From the NCBI GenBank assembly GCA_036556805.1, contig DATBIS010000026.1, forward strand, positions 42,942 through 106,941: a DNA stretch of 64,000 nucleotides. Reading direction: 5' to 3'. This document shows positions 1 to 8,761 of the stretch, one piece after another (the stretch's first letter is position 1; the number at the start of each line of letters is the position of its first letter). The notes under the pieces were generated by a model. That model searched no databases, had not been told where the DNA came from, and saw only the letters and a program-made list of their open reading frames with translations. This DNA is from DATBIS01 sp036556805 (lineage in GTDB: Bacteria > Actinomycetota > UBA4738 > HRBIN12). A program made the translations under genes and the position numbers.

Positions 1-1095
1 CACGCCGAACAGCGGCACGAACACCGAGCCGATCAGGAACAGGAAGTACTCGAACGTCGACGCGGACCGCTCGATGAGCGTCGCGAGCACGAGGCCGACC
101 GCGCCGACCGCGACGATGAGCCAGCGCTGTGAGAGCTGCGGCCGCACGTTCTGGATCGAGACCGCCGAGGAGTAGATGTTCGCCATCGCCTGGTCGCTCT
201 CGCCGACGAGCAGCACCACGAGCACGACCGCACCGCCCGCGAGCGCGGCGATCTTCGTGCCGATGTCGAGCACGTCGGGCGCCGAGCCGGCCGCGAGCAC
301 CATGAGCGCGCCGAGCGCGTAGAACCAGACGTTGCCGGCCGCGTACCCCCAGTAGGTGCCCGCGAACGATCGGCTCCCTCGCTTCGCGAAGCGGTTGAAG
401 TCGGCGACGAGCGGCAGCCACGAGATCGGCATCGCGATCACGAGGTCGACGGCCGCCCAGAACGGCAGCCCGCCCGCCCCACGCTCCCGCCAGATCGCGC
501 CGAGCTCGCCCGCGGACGCGACGCGGATCGTGATCCAGACGCCGGCGGCGAGCACCACCCAGAACCCGAACCGCTCCAGCCAGCGGCGCACCACCAGCAC
601 CGGACCCCCCAGCGCGAGGGCCGTGCAGACGACCGCGACGACGACGATCCAGAACCGGTACGAGTCGAAGCCCAGCAGGTCCTTGCCGACGGCGTTCGCG
701 ACGAGCCCCATCGCCCAGAACTCGAACGCGGTCCATCCCACGAGCTGCACGAGGTTCACGAACGACGGGAGGAACGAGCCGCGCAGGCCGAGCACCGGTC
801 TGAACAGCACCATGCCCGGCACCCCCTCGCGCGCGCCGGCGAGACCGACGAGCGCGAGCGGCACGCAGCCGATCACGGAACCGACCACGATCGCGAGCAG
901 CGCGGTTCGCGTGCCGAGCGCCGGTACGAGCAGAGCACCCGTCACGAGCACGAGCAGCCCGATCGAGAGGTCGCCCCAGAGCACCGCGAGGTCGCGACCG
1001 CTGAGCCGACGGAGCTCGTCGGGGACGGGGCGGATGCCCCACGCCGGCGCCTCGCGCGCGATGACCGTTTCCAGGCGCTCCGTGACGCTCGCCAT
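1..1095 (-). CDS. cytX: CytX-type NCS1 transporter, truncated by the window edge
   Basis: Only the first 365 codons are present; the frame stays open to base 1. The product is a polytopic membrane protein with many hydrophobic helices and an NCS1 (cytosine/purine permease) look, including the segments GWTAFEFWAMG and DFNRFAKR. The family imports nucleobases or pyrimidine precursors. A TPP riboswitch lies directly upstream, which is the usual context of CytX, the presumed hydroxymethylpyrimidine importer for thiamine synthesis. ATG at 1095 follows a GGAGGGAG ribosome site. The substrate is inferred from the riboswitch; cytosine or allantoin transport is the alternative. Confidence 0.85.
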   Translation of the reverse strand, partial: MASVTERLETVIAREAPAWGIRPVPDELRRLSGRDLAVLWGDLSIGLLVLVTGALLVPALGTRTALLAIVVGSVIGCVPLALVGLAGAREGVPGMVLFRPVLGLRGSFLPSFVNLVQLVGWTAFEFWAMGLVANAVGKDLLGFDSYRFWIVVVAVVCTALALGGPVLVVRRWLERFGFWVVLAAGVWITIRVASAGELGAIWRERGAGGLPFWAAVDLVIAMPISWLPLVADFNRFAKRGSRSFAGTYWGYAAGNVWFYALGALMVLAAGSAPDVLDIGTKIAALAGGAVVLVVLLVGESDQAMANIYSSAVSIQNVRPQLSQRWLIVAVGAVGLVLATLIERSASTFEYFLFLIGSVFVPLFGV

Positions 1096-1099
1096 CTCG

Positions 1100-1188
1100 C
1101 TCCCTCCGCCGGTACGAGCCGGATCAGGTTCGAAGGGTCGCCGGCCCGCGCCGGCCTCTCAGCCCGTTGCGACGGGCTCCCCTGCTGC
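1100..1188 (-). promoter_or_regulatory. TPP riboswitch (THI element)
   Basis: Read on the minus strand, the conserved TPP aptamer blocks occur in order: GGGGAGCCC, GGGCTGAGAGG, a GC-rich variable hairpin, GACCCTTCGAACCTGATC, and GCGGAGGGAG. The last block contains the ribosome binding site of the transporter gene, ending 4 bases before its ATG. Ligand binding could therefore block translation directly. No separate terminator is visible between aptamer and gene. Confidence 0.95.
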
Positions 1189-1226
1189 GTGCCACTGTAC
1201 GCCGCCGCGCTACGACCGGGCGGGCC

Positions 1227-1667
1227 CTAGGGCTCGGCGGCGAGCGCGGCCGCGAGGTCGCGCAGCGCCCTTCCCATGAGCGCGCGCATGAACGGCCGGT
1301 ACACGAGCAGCGCGAGCTCGCCGAGCGCGGGGATCGGAAGCGAGAGGATCTCGGCCCACCGGAACCGCGTCTGGTCGCCGACCTGCTCGAACGTCCACAC
1401 GCCGTCGCCCCGCACGAACCCGCGGTGCGCGACCACCAGCCGTTCGGGCGGACGCCACTCGGTGACCTCGAGCACCTCGGTGAACGCCGGCACGCCCAAG
1501 ACGAGCGTCTTCACCGCCAGCCGCACGCCGATCCCCTCGCGTTCGGCCGAGAGCACGCGCACCGATGCGGCGTCGCGCATCCACTCGGCCTGGCGCTCCC
1601 AGTCCGTGAGCACGCGCCAGCACGTCGAGGGCGAGACCGCGAACAGCGCCTCCGACTCGACCCGCAC
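1227..1667 (-). CDS. SRPBCC (START/polyketide-cyclase fold) family protein
   Basis: A 146-residue soluble protein with the SRPBCC beginning (hydrophobic strand, then VSPSTCWRVLTDWERQAEWM) and a C-terminal amphipathic helix, of the usual length for a single helix-grip domain. Such proteins bind hydrophobic ligands, and the specific ligand cannot be told. The GTG start at 1667 is preceded by GGGAGGA. A TACACT box at 1693-1698 could be its -10. It is divergent from hutI with about 100 bases between the starts, and nothing ties it to histidine degradation beyond adjacency. Confidence 0.75.
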   Translation of the reverse strand: MRVESEALFAVSPSTCWRVLTDWERQAEWMRDAASVRVLSAEREGIGVRLAVKTLVLGVPAFTEVLEVTEWRPPERLVVAHRGFVRGDGVWTFEQVGDQTRFRWAEILSLPIPALGELALLVYRPFMRALMGRALRDLAAALAAEP

Positions 1668-1770
1668 GACGTCCTCCCTCTCGCAACAGGCAAGTGTAGG
1701 GAGCAGCCTCCGCCCGGCGCGCTCGCGAGGTTACGCTTGCCCCCGCCGGCAACACGAAGCGAGGGGCACG

Positions 1771-3021
1771 GTGGGTGAGACGGGGCGCGGGGCGGCGGTC
1801 GCGGCGGCGCTCGTGACCGCCGAAGGGCCGTTGCCCTTGCGCGGCGCCGCCGCGGCCGCCGCCAACCTGACCCACGCCGGGCTCGCGTGGGACGACGAGG
1901 GCACGATCGTCTTCGTCGGCCCCGCCGAGGACCTTCCCTGGCCGGCCCGCGTGGGCTCGCCCGACATCGGCTGCCTGACACCGGGTTTCGTCGACTGTCA
2001 CGTACACCTGCCGTTCTTCGGGTGGCGTGCGGACGAGTTCGAGGCGCGCGCGAAGGGCGTCTCGTACCGCGACCTTCACGGCGAGGAGGGCGGCATCTTC
2101 CGGAGCTCGCGGATGCTCGCCGAAGCCTCCGATAACGACGTGCTCGCGTTCTGCGAGCCGCTCCTGGCGGAGATGGCCGCCCACGGCACGACCGCGCTCG
2201 AGCTGAAGACCGGCTACGGGCTCTCGGTCGAAGGGGAGCTCCGGCAGGCGAGGCTCGCGCGGCTCCTCGCGGGCCGCGTGCCGCAGACGTGCAGGGTGAC
2301 GCTGCTCGCCTGTCACGCGGTGCCCAAAGACGTGAACCGCTCCGACTGGGTGCGGCAGGCGTGCGACGAGCTCATCCCGGAGGCGGCGCGCCAGGGCCTC
2401 GCGGACGCCGTCGACGTCTACGTCGAAGACATCGCCTTCTCGATTGATGACCTCGCGCGCGTCGGCGATGCCGCAAACGCCGCAGGGCTCCCGTTGCGCG
2501 TGCACGCCGATCAGCTCGGCGGATCGGGCGCGGCCGAGGCCTCCGTCGCGCTCGGCGCGCGGAGCGCCGATCACCTCAACCACGTGAGCGAACAAGGTGT
2601 GCGAGCGCTGGGCGCCGCCGACGCCACCGCGGCCGTGCTGCTGCCCGCGTCGACCTTCATGCTGCGGGCTCAGCCGTCACCGGTCGCGTCCCTGATCGAG
2701 GCCGGCGCGGCCGTCGCGATCGCGACCGACTTCAACCCGGGCACGTCGCCCGTGCTCTCGATGCCGGAGGCCCTCGCGATGGCCTGCACCGTCTACGCGA
2801 TGGAGCCGCTCGCCGCGCTCGCGGCCGCCACGGCGAACGCCGCGTGGGTGCTGGGGCTCGGCGAGACCCACGGGACGCTCGAGGTTGGGAAGCGCGCGGA
2901 CTTCGTGCTGCTCGAGGAGCCCGCGTTCGCGCAGGTCCCGTATCGGCCCGGCCACAACCCGGTCGTCGCGACGTTCGTCGGCGGGCGGCAGGTGGCGGGT
3001 CGCGGCCGTACTAGTCCATGA
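1771..3021 (+). CDS. hutI: Imidazolonepropionase
   Basis: Third enzyme of histidine degradation: hydrolyses 4-imidazolone-5-propanoate to N-formimino-L-glutamate in the cytoplasm. The 416-residue protein has the amidohydrolase metal site HVH followed by LPFFGWR near residue 73, the later HADQL and ATDFNPGTSP segments, and a C-terminal small beta domain (GKRADFVLL). GTG at 1771 is chosen because GAGGGG lies just upstream and the match to the family begins soon after; the frame is open further upstream without a better start. A TACGCT box at 1732-1737 may be the -10. It converges on hutH, whose stop lies 5 bases away. Confidence 0.93.
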   Translation: MGETGRGAAVAAALVTAEGPLPLRGAAAAAANLTHAGLAWDDEGTIVFVGPAEDLPWPARVGSPDIGCLTPGFVDCHVHLPFFGWRADEFEARAKGVSYRDLHGEEGGIFRSSRMLAEASDNDVLAFCEPLLAEMAAHGTTALELKTGYGLSVEGELRQARLARLLAGRVPQTCRVTLLACHAVPKDVNRSDWVRQACDELIPEAARQGLADAVDVYVEDIAFSIDDLARVGDAANAAGLPLRVHADQLGGSGAAEASVALGARSADHLNHVSEQGVRALGAADATAAVLLPASTFMLRAQPSPVASLIEAGAAVAIATDFNPGTSPVLSMPEALAMACTVYAMEPLAALAAATANAAWVLGLGETHGTLEVGKRADFVLLEEPAFAQVPYRPGHNPVVATFVGGRQVAGRGRTSP

Positions 3022-3030
3022 TGGACTAGT
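3010..3030. repeat. 21-bp palindrome across the hutI/hutH stop codons, possible bidirectional terminator
   Basis: ACTAGTCCAT, one G, then ATGGACTAGT: a perfect inverted repeat of 10-bp arms. It contains the TGA of hutI on one strand and the TAG of hutH on the other. As RNA it would fold into about an 8-bp hairpin from either direction. It is less GC-rich than its surroundings and has no U-tract, so a terminator role is only suggested by position. Confidence 0.55.
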
Positions 3031-4558
3031 CCAGATCCCTCAGGATCCTGTCCAGTCGCGTTGGCAGCTCGTGGTCGCGCATCAGCTCGACCATCGCGTC
3101 GATATCGGGCCCGAGCTCGCGGTCTTCGGTCAAGAACGGCACGCGTGAACGGATCACGTCTCGCGCCGCTGCGGTGGGCGGCCCGGGCTCGAGGGGCGAG
3201 CGGAGATCCAGCGCTTGCGCTGCCGCGAGCGCCTCCATCGCAAGCACGAGCTCGGTGCACCGCACGATCTCGCGAAGGTGTCGCGCCGCGGTCATCCCCA
3301 TGCTCACGTGGTCTTCCTGTCCGGCGGAAGATGGGATGGAGTCGACCGACGCGGGATGCGCGAGCGTCTTGCATTCCGACACGAGTGATGCCGCCGTGTA
3401 CTGCATCAGCATGAACCCGGAGTTCAGCCCGCTCCCCTCGACGAGGAACGCGGGGAGGCCGTTCGAGAGCGTCGGATCCAGCATCCGGTACAGGCGGCGT
3501 TCCGAGATGCTCGCGAGCCCGACCGTTGCGAGTGCGAGCGCGTCGAGCGCGACGGCCACCGGCTGGCCGTGGAAGTTGCCCCCGGAACGAACCTCCTCGT
3601 CCTCCGGCAGCACGATGGGGTTGTCGCTCACGGCGTTCAGCTCGGTCGTCAGCACCGTGAGCGCGTGCTCGACCATGTCGCGCGTGGCGCCGTGCACCTG
3701 CGGCGCGCAGCGCAACGAGTACGCGTCCTGCACGAGGTGCGGGCTGTCGCGATGGCTCGCGAGGATCGGCGAGCCGTCGAGCAGCGCGCGCAAGTTCGCG
3801 GCGCTCGCGGCCTGACCGGCGTGCGGCCGCAGTCGCTGCAGTCGTTCGTCGAACGGCGCGTCGGTGCCGAGCAGGGCCTCGATCGTCATCGCGGCGACGA
3901 GGTCGGCCGCCTTGAGGAGGTCCGTAAGCTTCAGAGCCGCAAGCAGGCCGATGGCGAGCATGCCCTGCGTGCCGTTCACGAGCGCGAGACCCTCCTTGGC
4001 TTCGAGCCTGAGCGGTTCGAAGCCCGCCGCGGCGAGCGCAGGCCCAGCCGGAATGGTGATGCCGGCATCGCCCTCGAGGAGCGCACCGCCGCCGATCAGC
4101 GGCAGCGCGAGACACGCGAGCGGGGCGAGATCGCCGGAAGCTCCCAGCGACCCCTGCTCGGGAACGGCCGGGATCAGGTCGCGGTTCAGCATGTCCACCA
4201 TGCGCTCGATGACGACGGGCCGCACGCCCGAATGACCGAGCGCGAGCACGTGCGCGCGCAGCAGCAGCATCGCGCGCGCCTCCCTGCGTGAAAGCGGTCG
4301 GCCGACGGCCGTCGCATGCGATCGCACGATCCGGTGCTGGAGCTCCGCGGCCTCGTCCGGCTCGATGCGCGTGTCGGCGAGCGCACCGAACCCGGTCGTG
4401 ATGCCGTACACGGTGCGTCCCTCGGCCACCACGCGTTCGACGACCTCGCGCGCGGCACGCACGCGCGCGGCTGCCTCCTGCGGAAACACGACCTCCGTGC
4501 CGCCCGCGACCGACGCCACGTCCTCCGGCGAGAGTCGTTCCCCGATCTGGATCGGCAC
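3026..4558 (-). CDS. hutH: Histidine ammonia-lyase
   Basis: Deaminates L-histidine to trans-urocanate, the first step of the hut pathway. The 510-residue length is typical of the family. The Ala140-Ser141-Gly142 triad inside GSLGASGDLAPLA cyclises to the MIO electrophile; VYGITTGFG near the N-terminus and the QEDHVSMG segment are further active-site signatures. The GTG at 4558 is the only reasonable start: the frame remains open through the upstream GNAT gene but family similarity begins here. It is last in the operon hutU - S51 peptidase - GNAT - hutH, 11 bases after the GNAT stop, and no strong ribosome site is visible, so translation may depend on coupling. Confidence 0.95.
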   Translation of the reverse strand: MPIQIGERLSPEDVASVAGGTEVVFPQEAAARVRAAREVVERVVAEGRTVYGITTGFGALADTRIEPDEAAELQHRIVRSHATAVGRPLSRREARAMLLLRAHVLALGHSGVRPVVIERMVDMLNRDLIPAVPEQGSLGASGDLAPLACLALPLIGGGALLEGDAGITIPAGPALAAAGFEPLRLEAKEGLALVNGTQGMLAIGLLAALKLTDLLKAADLVAAMTIEALLGTDAPFDERLQRLRPHAGQAASAANLRALLDGSPILASHRDSPHLVQDAYSLRCAPQVHGATRDMVEHALTVLTTELNAVSDNPIVLPEDEEVRSGGNFHGQPVAVALDALALATVGLASISERRLYRMLDPTLSNGLPAFLVEGSGLNSGFMLMQYTAASLVSECKTLAHPASVDSIPSSAGQEDHVSMGMTAARHLREIVRCTELVLAMEALAAAQALDLRSPLEPGPPTAAARDVIRSRVPFLTEDRELGPDIDAMVELMRDHELPTRLDRILRDLD

Positions 4559-4569
4559 GGGCGCTAAGG

Positions 4570-5124
4570 CTACTCGGTCGAGGACTCTTGCTTCCCGCCG
4601 GGCGCGAACGACTCGAACACGACGAGGCCGTGCCCATAGGCGGGGTGCACCGTGTCGAGCCACCGGTGCATCCCGAGCTTCTCCGCCACGCGGATCGAAG
4701 CCGTGTTGTCCGGATGGATGACCGAGACGATCCGGTCGAGCCCGAGCTCCTCGAACGACCAACGCAGGACCTCGGTCGCGGCCTCGGTGGCGAGTCCCTG
4801 CCCCCAGACATCACGCGCGAGCCGCCACCCGATCTCCACCGACGGCATGACCTCCGGGAGGAACACGGGATCCTCCACGCCCACGAAGCCGATGAACGAG
4901 CCGGTGGTTCGAAGCTCCGTCGCGAACAACCCGTAGCCGCGCTCGGCCCAATGGTCCCGCATGTGCGCGAACCGCTCGAGCGAGTCCTCTCGCGTGTACC
5001 CGTTGCCGCCCCGAAGGAACCGCGTGACCTCGGCGTCGTCGTTCAACGCGACGAACGGTTCGAGGTCCTCGTCGCGCCATTCCCGCAAGAGAAGCCTCGA
5101 CGTCTGCAGGCGGGGCGGCCTCAT
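4570..5124 (-). CDS. GNAT family N-acetyltransferase (RimJ/RimL-like)
   Basis: A 184-residue acetyl-CoA dependent acyltransferase. It opens with LQTSRLLLREWRDEDLEPF, typical of the RimJ/RimL subgroup, and carries the acetyl-CoA loop VWGQGLATEA and the C-terminal ASIRVAEKLGM helix. The ATG at 5124 overlaps the stop of the preceding gene by ATGA, so the two are translationally coupled. It lies inside the hut operon between the peptidase-like gene and hutH. The substrate is unknown; acetylation of histidine, urocanate-derived amines or a ribosomal protein are all possible. Confidence 0.85.
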   Translation of the reverse strand: MRPPRLQTSRLLLREWRDEDLEPFVALNDDAEVTRFLRGGNGYTREDSLERFAHMRDHWAERGYGLFATELRTTGSFIGFVGVEDPVFLPEVMPSVEIGWRLARDVWGQGLATEAATEVLRWSFEELGLDRIVSVIHPDNTASIRVAEKLGMHRWLDTVHPAYGHGLVVFESFAPGGKQESSTE

Positions 5125-5825
5125 CGAAGGAGCCGGGTCGTCACCGGCTCCTCGATCGACCCGCCGTCGTCGTCGGTCGTGACGCGGTACACGGTGGCGC
5201 CCTGCTTCGAGGCGATCGCCTCCGTGAACGTCTCGCCGGTGAAGTGCACCGCCGCGTAGTCGTCGGCGGCGTACCCCGGTGGCAGCTCGCCCGAGGCAAC
5301 CTGCCGACGGTACTCGGGCCGACGCGACTCCTCGCCGTCGTAGTGCGGACAGAAGCTGCCGGGAAGGAACGCGAGGCCGTCGCGCAGCGGGTCGGCGCGA
5401 CCGATCAGGTAGGAGTCGGTCGTGCTCGCCTCGAACCAGCAGTTGCCGCCGGCGGAGATGCCGCAGCACACCACGCCCGCCTCCCACGCGCGACGGAGGG
5501 CGGCGTCGACGCCGTGGATGCGCCAGATCGCGAGCATGTTCGCGGTGTTGCCGCCGCCGACGTAGATCACGTCCTGCTCGCCGAGGAACGCGTCGACGTC
5601 GGCGACGGTTCGCGCGAACAGATCCAGGTACGTCGGTTCGAACCGCGACGCCGGGAACGCGTTGAGGAAACGCGTGACGTAGAGCGGCAACGCCTGCGAC
5701 GCGGTGGGGAGCAGGCAGATCTTCGGGCGTGGCGAGTCGACGAGGTCAAGGACGTAGCGATCGAGCAGCGGGTCCTCCATCGAGAACCCGCCGCCGCCCA
5801 TCGCGACGATGTGGCGCTCGGTCAC
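5121..5825 (-). CDS. Peptidase E-like protein (family S51, class I glutamine amidotransferase fold)
   Basis: A 234-residue cytoplasmic protein starting [14 protein letters not shown], with [12 protein letters not shown] and the nucleophile elbow [10 protein letters not shown] (Ser124). These are the signatures of alpha-aspartyl dipeptidase and cyanophycinase relatives. It starts with a GTG overlapping the hutU stop (GTGA) and ends overlapping the GNAT start (ATGA), so it is an integral cistron of the hut operon. A peptidase or deacylase acting on a histidine-containing compound is an inference from this position. A distant relative, cyanophycinase, is encoded at about 41.1-42.0 kb. Confidence 0.85.
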   Translation of the reverse strand: MTERHIVAMGGGGFSMEDPLLDRYVLDLVDSPRPKICLLPTASQALPLYVTRFLNAFPASRFEPTYLDLFARTVADVDAFLGEQDVIYVGGGNTANMLAIWRIHGVDAALRRAWEAGVVCCGISAGGNCWFEASTTDSYLIGRADPLRDGLAFLPGSFCPHYDGEESRRPEYRRQVASGELPPGYAADDYAAVHFTGETFTEAIASKQGATVYRVTTDDDGGSIEEPVTTRLLR

Positions 5826-7477
5826 GATTCGCGCATCGGGATGCGGACGCCCCGTTCGTCGGCGACCTCGATCGCGCGCTCGTAGCCGGCATCCACGTGG
5901 CGGACGACGCCCATCCCGGGATCGGTCGTGAGCACCCGCTCGAGCCGGCCGGCAGCCTCCTCGCTGCCGTCGGCCACGACGACCATGCCCGCGTGGATCG
6001 AGTAGCCGATGCCCACGCCGCCACCGTGGTGCACGCTCACCCAGTGCGCGCCGGCGGCCGTGTTCACGAGCGCGTTGAGGATCGGCCAGTCCGCGATCGC
6101 GTCGGACCCGTCCTTCATCGCCTCGGTCTCGCGGAACGGGCTCGCGACGCTACCGCTGTCGAGGTGGTCGCGGCCGATGACGATCGGGGCCGCGAGCTCG
6201 CCGCTCGCGACCATCTCGTTGAACCTCGCGCCGGCGAGGGCTCGCTCGCCGTACCCGAGCCAGCAGATCCGCGCGGGCAGCCCCTGGAACGAGACCCGCT
6301 CCCCGGCCATCCGCAGCCATCGCGCGAGCCGCTCGTTGTCGGGGAAGAGCTCGGCGACCGCCCTGTCGGTCTTCTCGATGTCTTCGGGATCGCCGGAGAG
6401 CGCCGCCCACCGGAACGGGCCCTTCCCCTCGCAGAAGAGCGGCCGAACGAACGCCGGCACGAACCCCGGATACGAGTACGCGCGTTCGCGATCGAGCCCG
6501 CCGAGCTCGGCCCCCGCACGGAGGTTGTTGCCGTAGTCGAACGTGACGGCGCCGGCTTCCTGGAACGCCACCATCGCGCCGACGTGCTCGGCCATCGACG
6601 CGTACGCGCGGCGTTCGTACTCGCCGGGGTCGTCACCGCGCAGCCTCGCGGCTGCCTCCAGTGACAGTCCCGCCGGGACATAGCCCCCGAGTGGGTCGTG
6701 CGCGCTCGTCTGGTCGGTGACGACGTCGGGACGGAAGCCCCGGCGCAACAGCTCGGGCTCCACCTCGGCGCAGTTGCCCACGAGGCCGATCGAGAGCGGC
6801 TCACCCGCGGAACGCGCCTCCTCCGCCCACGCGAGCGCCCGGTCGACGGAGTCGGTCTCGCGATCGAGGTAGTTGGTCTTGATGCGACGCTCGATCCGTG
6901 CCGGGTCGACGTCGATGCAGAGCGCGACGCCGTCGTTCATCGTCACGGCGAGGGGTTGCGCGCCGCCCATGCCGCCGAGCCCTCCGGTGAGCGTGACCGT
7001 CCCGCGGAGCGTCCCACCGAAATGCTGTGCGGCGCACTCGGCGAGCGTCTCGTACGTGCCCTGCAGGATGCCCTGCGTGCCGATGTAGATCCATGAGCCC
7101 GCCGTCATCTGGCCGTACATCGTGAGACCGGCGTGCTCGAGCTCGCGGAACGTGTCCCAATCGGCCCACTTCGGGACCAGCATCGAGTTCGAGATCAGCA
7201 CGCGCGGCGCCAGCTCGTGCGTTCGGAACACCGCGACGGGCTTCCCCGACTGCACCAGCAGCGTCTCGTCGTCCTTCAGGGAACGGAGGCTCGCAACGAT
7301 CGCGTCGAAGGCCTCCCACGAGCGAGCGGCCCGGCCGGTCCCGCCGTACACGACGAGATCCTCGGGCCGTTCGGCGACCTCGGGGTCGAGGTTGTTCATC
7401 AGCATCCGCATCGCGGCCTCTTGCGGCCAGCCCAGGCACGAACGTTCCGCGCCACGAGGTGCTCGGATCTCTCTCAT
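5822..7477 (-). CDS. hutU: Urocanate hydratase
   Basis: Converts urocanate to 4-imidazolone-5-propanoate with a tightly bound NAD+. The 551-residue length matches the family. Visible signatures are [14 protein letters not shown] near the N-terminus, [14 protein letters not shown], the NAD-binding glycine segment [13 protein letters not shown], and [11 protein letters not shown] near the C-terminus. ATG at 7477 follows GAGGAG, and a TATCAT box on the same strand at 7505-7510 could be the operon promoter. It is the first cistron of hutU - S51 - GNAT - hutH, with a GTGA overlap to the next gene. Confidence 0.96.
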   Translation of the reverse strand: MREIRAPRGAERSCLGWPQEAAMRMLMNNLDPEVAERPEDLVVYGGTGRAARSWEAFDAIVASLRSLKDDETLLVQSGKPVAVFRTHELAPRVLISNSMLVPKWADWDTFRELEHAGLTMYGQMTAGSWIYIGTQGILQGTYETLAECAAQHFGGTLRGTVTLTGGLGGMGGAQPLAVTMNDGVALCIDVDPARIERRIKTNYLDRETDSVDRALAWAEEARSAGEPLSIGLVGNCAEVEPELLRRGFRPDVVTDQTSAHDPLGGYVPAGLSLEAAARLRGDDPGEYERRAYASMAEHVGAMVAFQEAGAVTFDYGNNLRAGAELGGLDRERAYSYPGFVPAFVRPLFCEGKGPFRWAALSGDPEDIEKTDRAVAELFPDNERLARWLRMAGERVSFQGLPARICWLGYGERALAGARFNEMVASGELAAPIVIGRDHLDSGSVASPFRETEAMKDGSDAIADWPILNALVNTAAGAHWVSVHHGGGVGIGYSIHAGMVVVADGSEEAAGRLERVLTTDPGMGVVRHVDAGYERAIEVADERGVRIPMRES

Positions 7478-7536
7478 TGGTCAATCTCCTCGTCGACGCG
7501 GCCGATGATACGCCCAGGCACGCGAAGGGACGCCGG

Positions 7537-8760
7537 ATGATTGATCGAGGGCTCGGCCACGGATACGGTTCGGCCGCCGTGACGGAGGGGGGGCTCCAGC
7601 TGAGCATTCGCGTGCTGATCGCCGACGACGAACCCGAGCTTCGCGTCGCGCTCGCGGAGCTCCTCTCACACGAAGACGGCCTGGAGCTGGTGGGTTCCGC
7701 CGGCGACGCGGAGGAGGCGATCGTGCTCGCCACGGAATGCCGGCCGCACGTCGCGCTCGTCGACGTGAAGATGCCGGCCGGCGGGGGACCGCGCGCCGCG
7801 CGCGGGATCCTTCGGGCCTCGCCCGAGACGCGCGTGATCGCGCTCTCCGCGTTCGAGGACCGGCAGACCGTGCTGGAGATGATCCGCGCCGGCGCCGTCG
7901 GCTACCTCGCGAAGGGCACGGCGGGCGAGATCATCGTGCACTCGATCGCGCAAGTCGCGCGGGGCGGCACGAGCCTGTCGGCCGGCGCGATGGACGACGT
8001 CGTGCGGGAGCTCTCCTCGCAGCTGCGCCGCGAGGAGATCGAGCTGGAGGGGCGCGTCGCGCGCGTCGAGCGCATCCGGCGGTTCGCGTCCGGCCGCGGC
8101 CTGAGCATCGTGTTCCAGCCGATCCTCGACCTTCGCACGCGCGCGCTGGTGGGCATGGAGGCGCTCGCGCGGTTCGACGCGCTGCTGCACAGGCGGCCCG
8201 ACGAGTGGTTCGCCGAGGCGCACGAGCTCGAGCTCGGCGTGGAGCTGGAGCTCGCGGCGCTCCGCAAGGCCGTCGCGGCGCTCCCCCGGATGCCGGAGCT
8301 CCTCGACGGTCCCTATCTTTCGGTGAACTGCTCCCATCGAGCGGCGATGAGCGAGGACGTGGCGCTGTTGCTCGCGCCGCACGCCGCGCGCGTGGTCGTC
8401 GAGATCACCGAGCACGAACGCGTGGAGGACTACGCGCTGCTCGCGCAGGCGCTCGAGCGCCTGCGGTCCGAGGGCGCGCGCATCGCGATCGACGACGCCG
8501 GCGCCGGGTTCGCGAGCCTGCGCCATACCCTGCAGATCGCGCCGGACATGGTGAAGGTCGACATCAGCCTCACGCGCGACATCGACAAGGACCGGGCGAA
8601 GCGAGCGCTCGCGTCCGCGCTCATCTCGTTCGCCGACGAGATGGGCATGCAGATCATCGCGGAGGGCATCGAAACCAAGGCCGAGCTCGACACGCTCATG
8701 GAGCTGGGGGTGGCGTTCGGCCAGGGCTTCTACCTCGCGAAGCCCGCGCCGCTCGACTGA
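7537..8760 (+). CDS. Response regulator with EAL domain (c-di-GMP phosphodiesterase)
   Basis: An N-terminal receiver domain (ADDEP pair, phospho-acceptor Asp76 in LVDVKMP) of NarL/FixJ style is joined through a short coiled linker to an EAL domain. The EAL residues look complete: GMEALARF, the asparagine of LSVNCS, the glutamate of VVEITEH, IDDAGAGFASL, VKVDISL, AEGIETKAE and GQGFYLAKP, so hydrolysis of c-di-GMP is expected. The ATG at 7537 follows AAGGGA and gives 407 residues; an in-frame GTG at 7579 is an alternative. It converges on a GGDEF regulator whose stop begins 2 bases away, but no sensor kinase is adjacent. Confidence 0.9.
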   Translation: MIDRGLGHGYGSAAVTEGGLQLSIRVLIADDEPELRVALAELLSHEDGLELVGSAGDAEEAIVLATECRPHVALVDVKMPAGGGPRAARGILRASPETRVIALSAFEDRQTVLEMIRAGAVGYLAKGTAGEIIVHSIAQVARGGTSLSAGAMDDVVRELSSQLRREEIELEGRVARVERIRRFASGRGLSIVFQPILDLRTRALVGMEALARFDALLHRRPDEWFAEAHELELGVELELAALRKAVAALPRMPELLDGPYLSVNCSHRAAMSEDVALLLAPHAARVVVEITEHERVEDYALLAQALERLRSEGARIAIDDAGAGFASLRHTLQIAPDMVKVDISLTRDIDKDRAKRALASALISFADEMGMQIIAEGIETKAELDTLMELGVAFGQGFYLAKPAPLD

Positions 8761-8761
8761 G

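Noticed and set aside
356..1279. 307-codon plus-strand frame at the window start
   Set aside because: Antisense to the CytX-type transporter, whose minus-strand frame encodes convincing membrane helices and is preceded by a TPP riboswitch.
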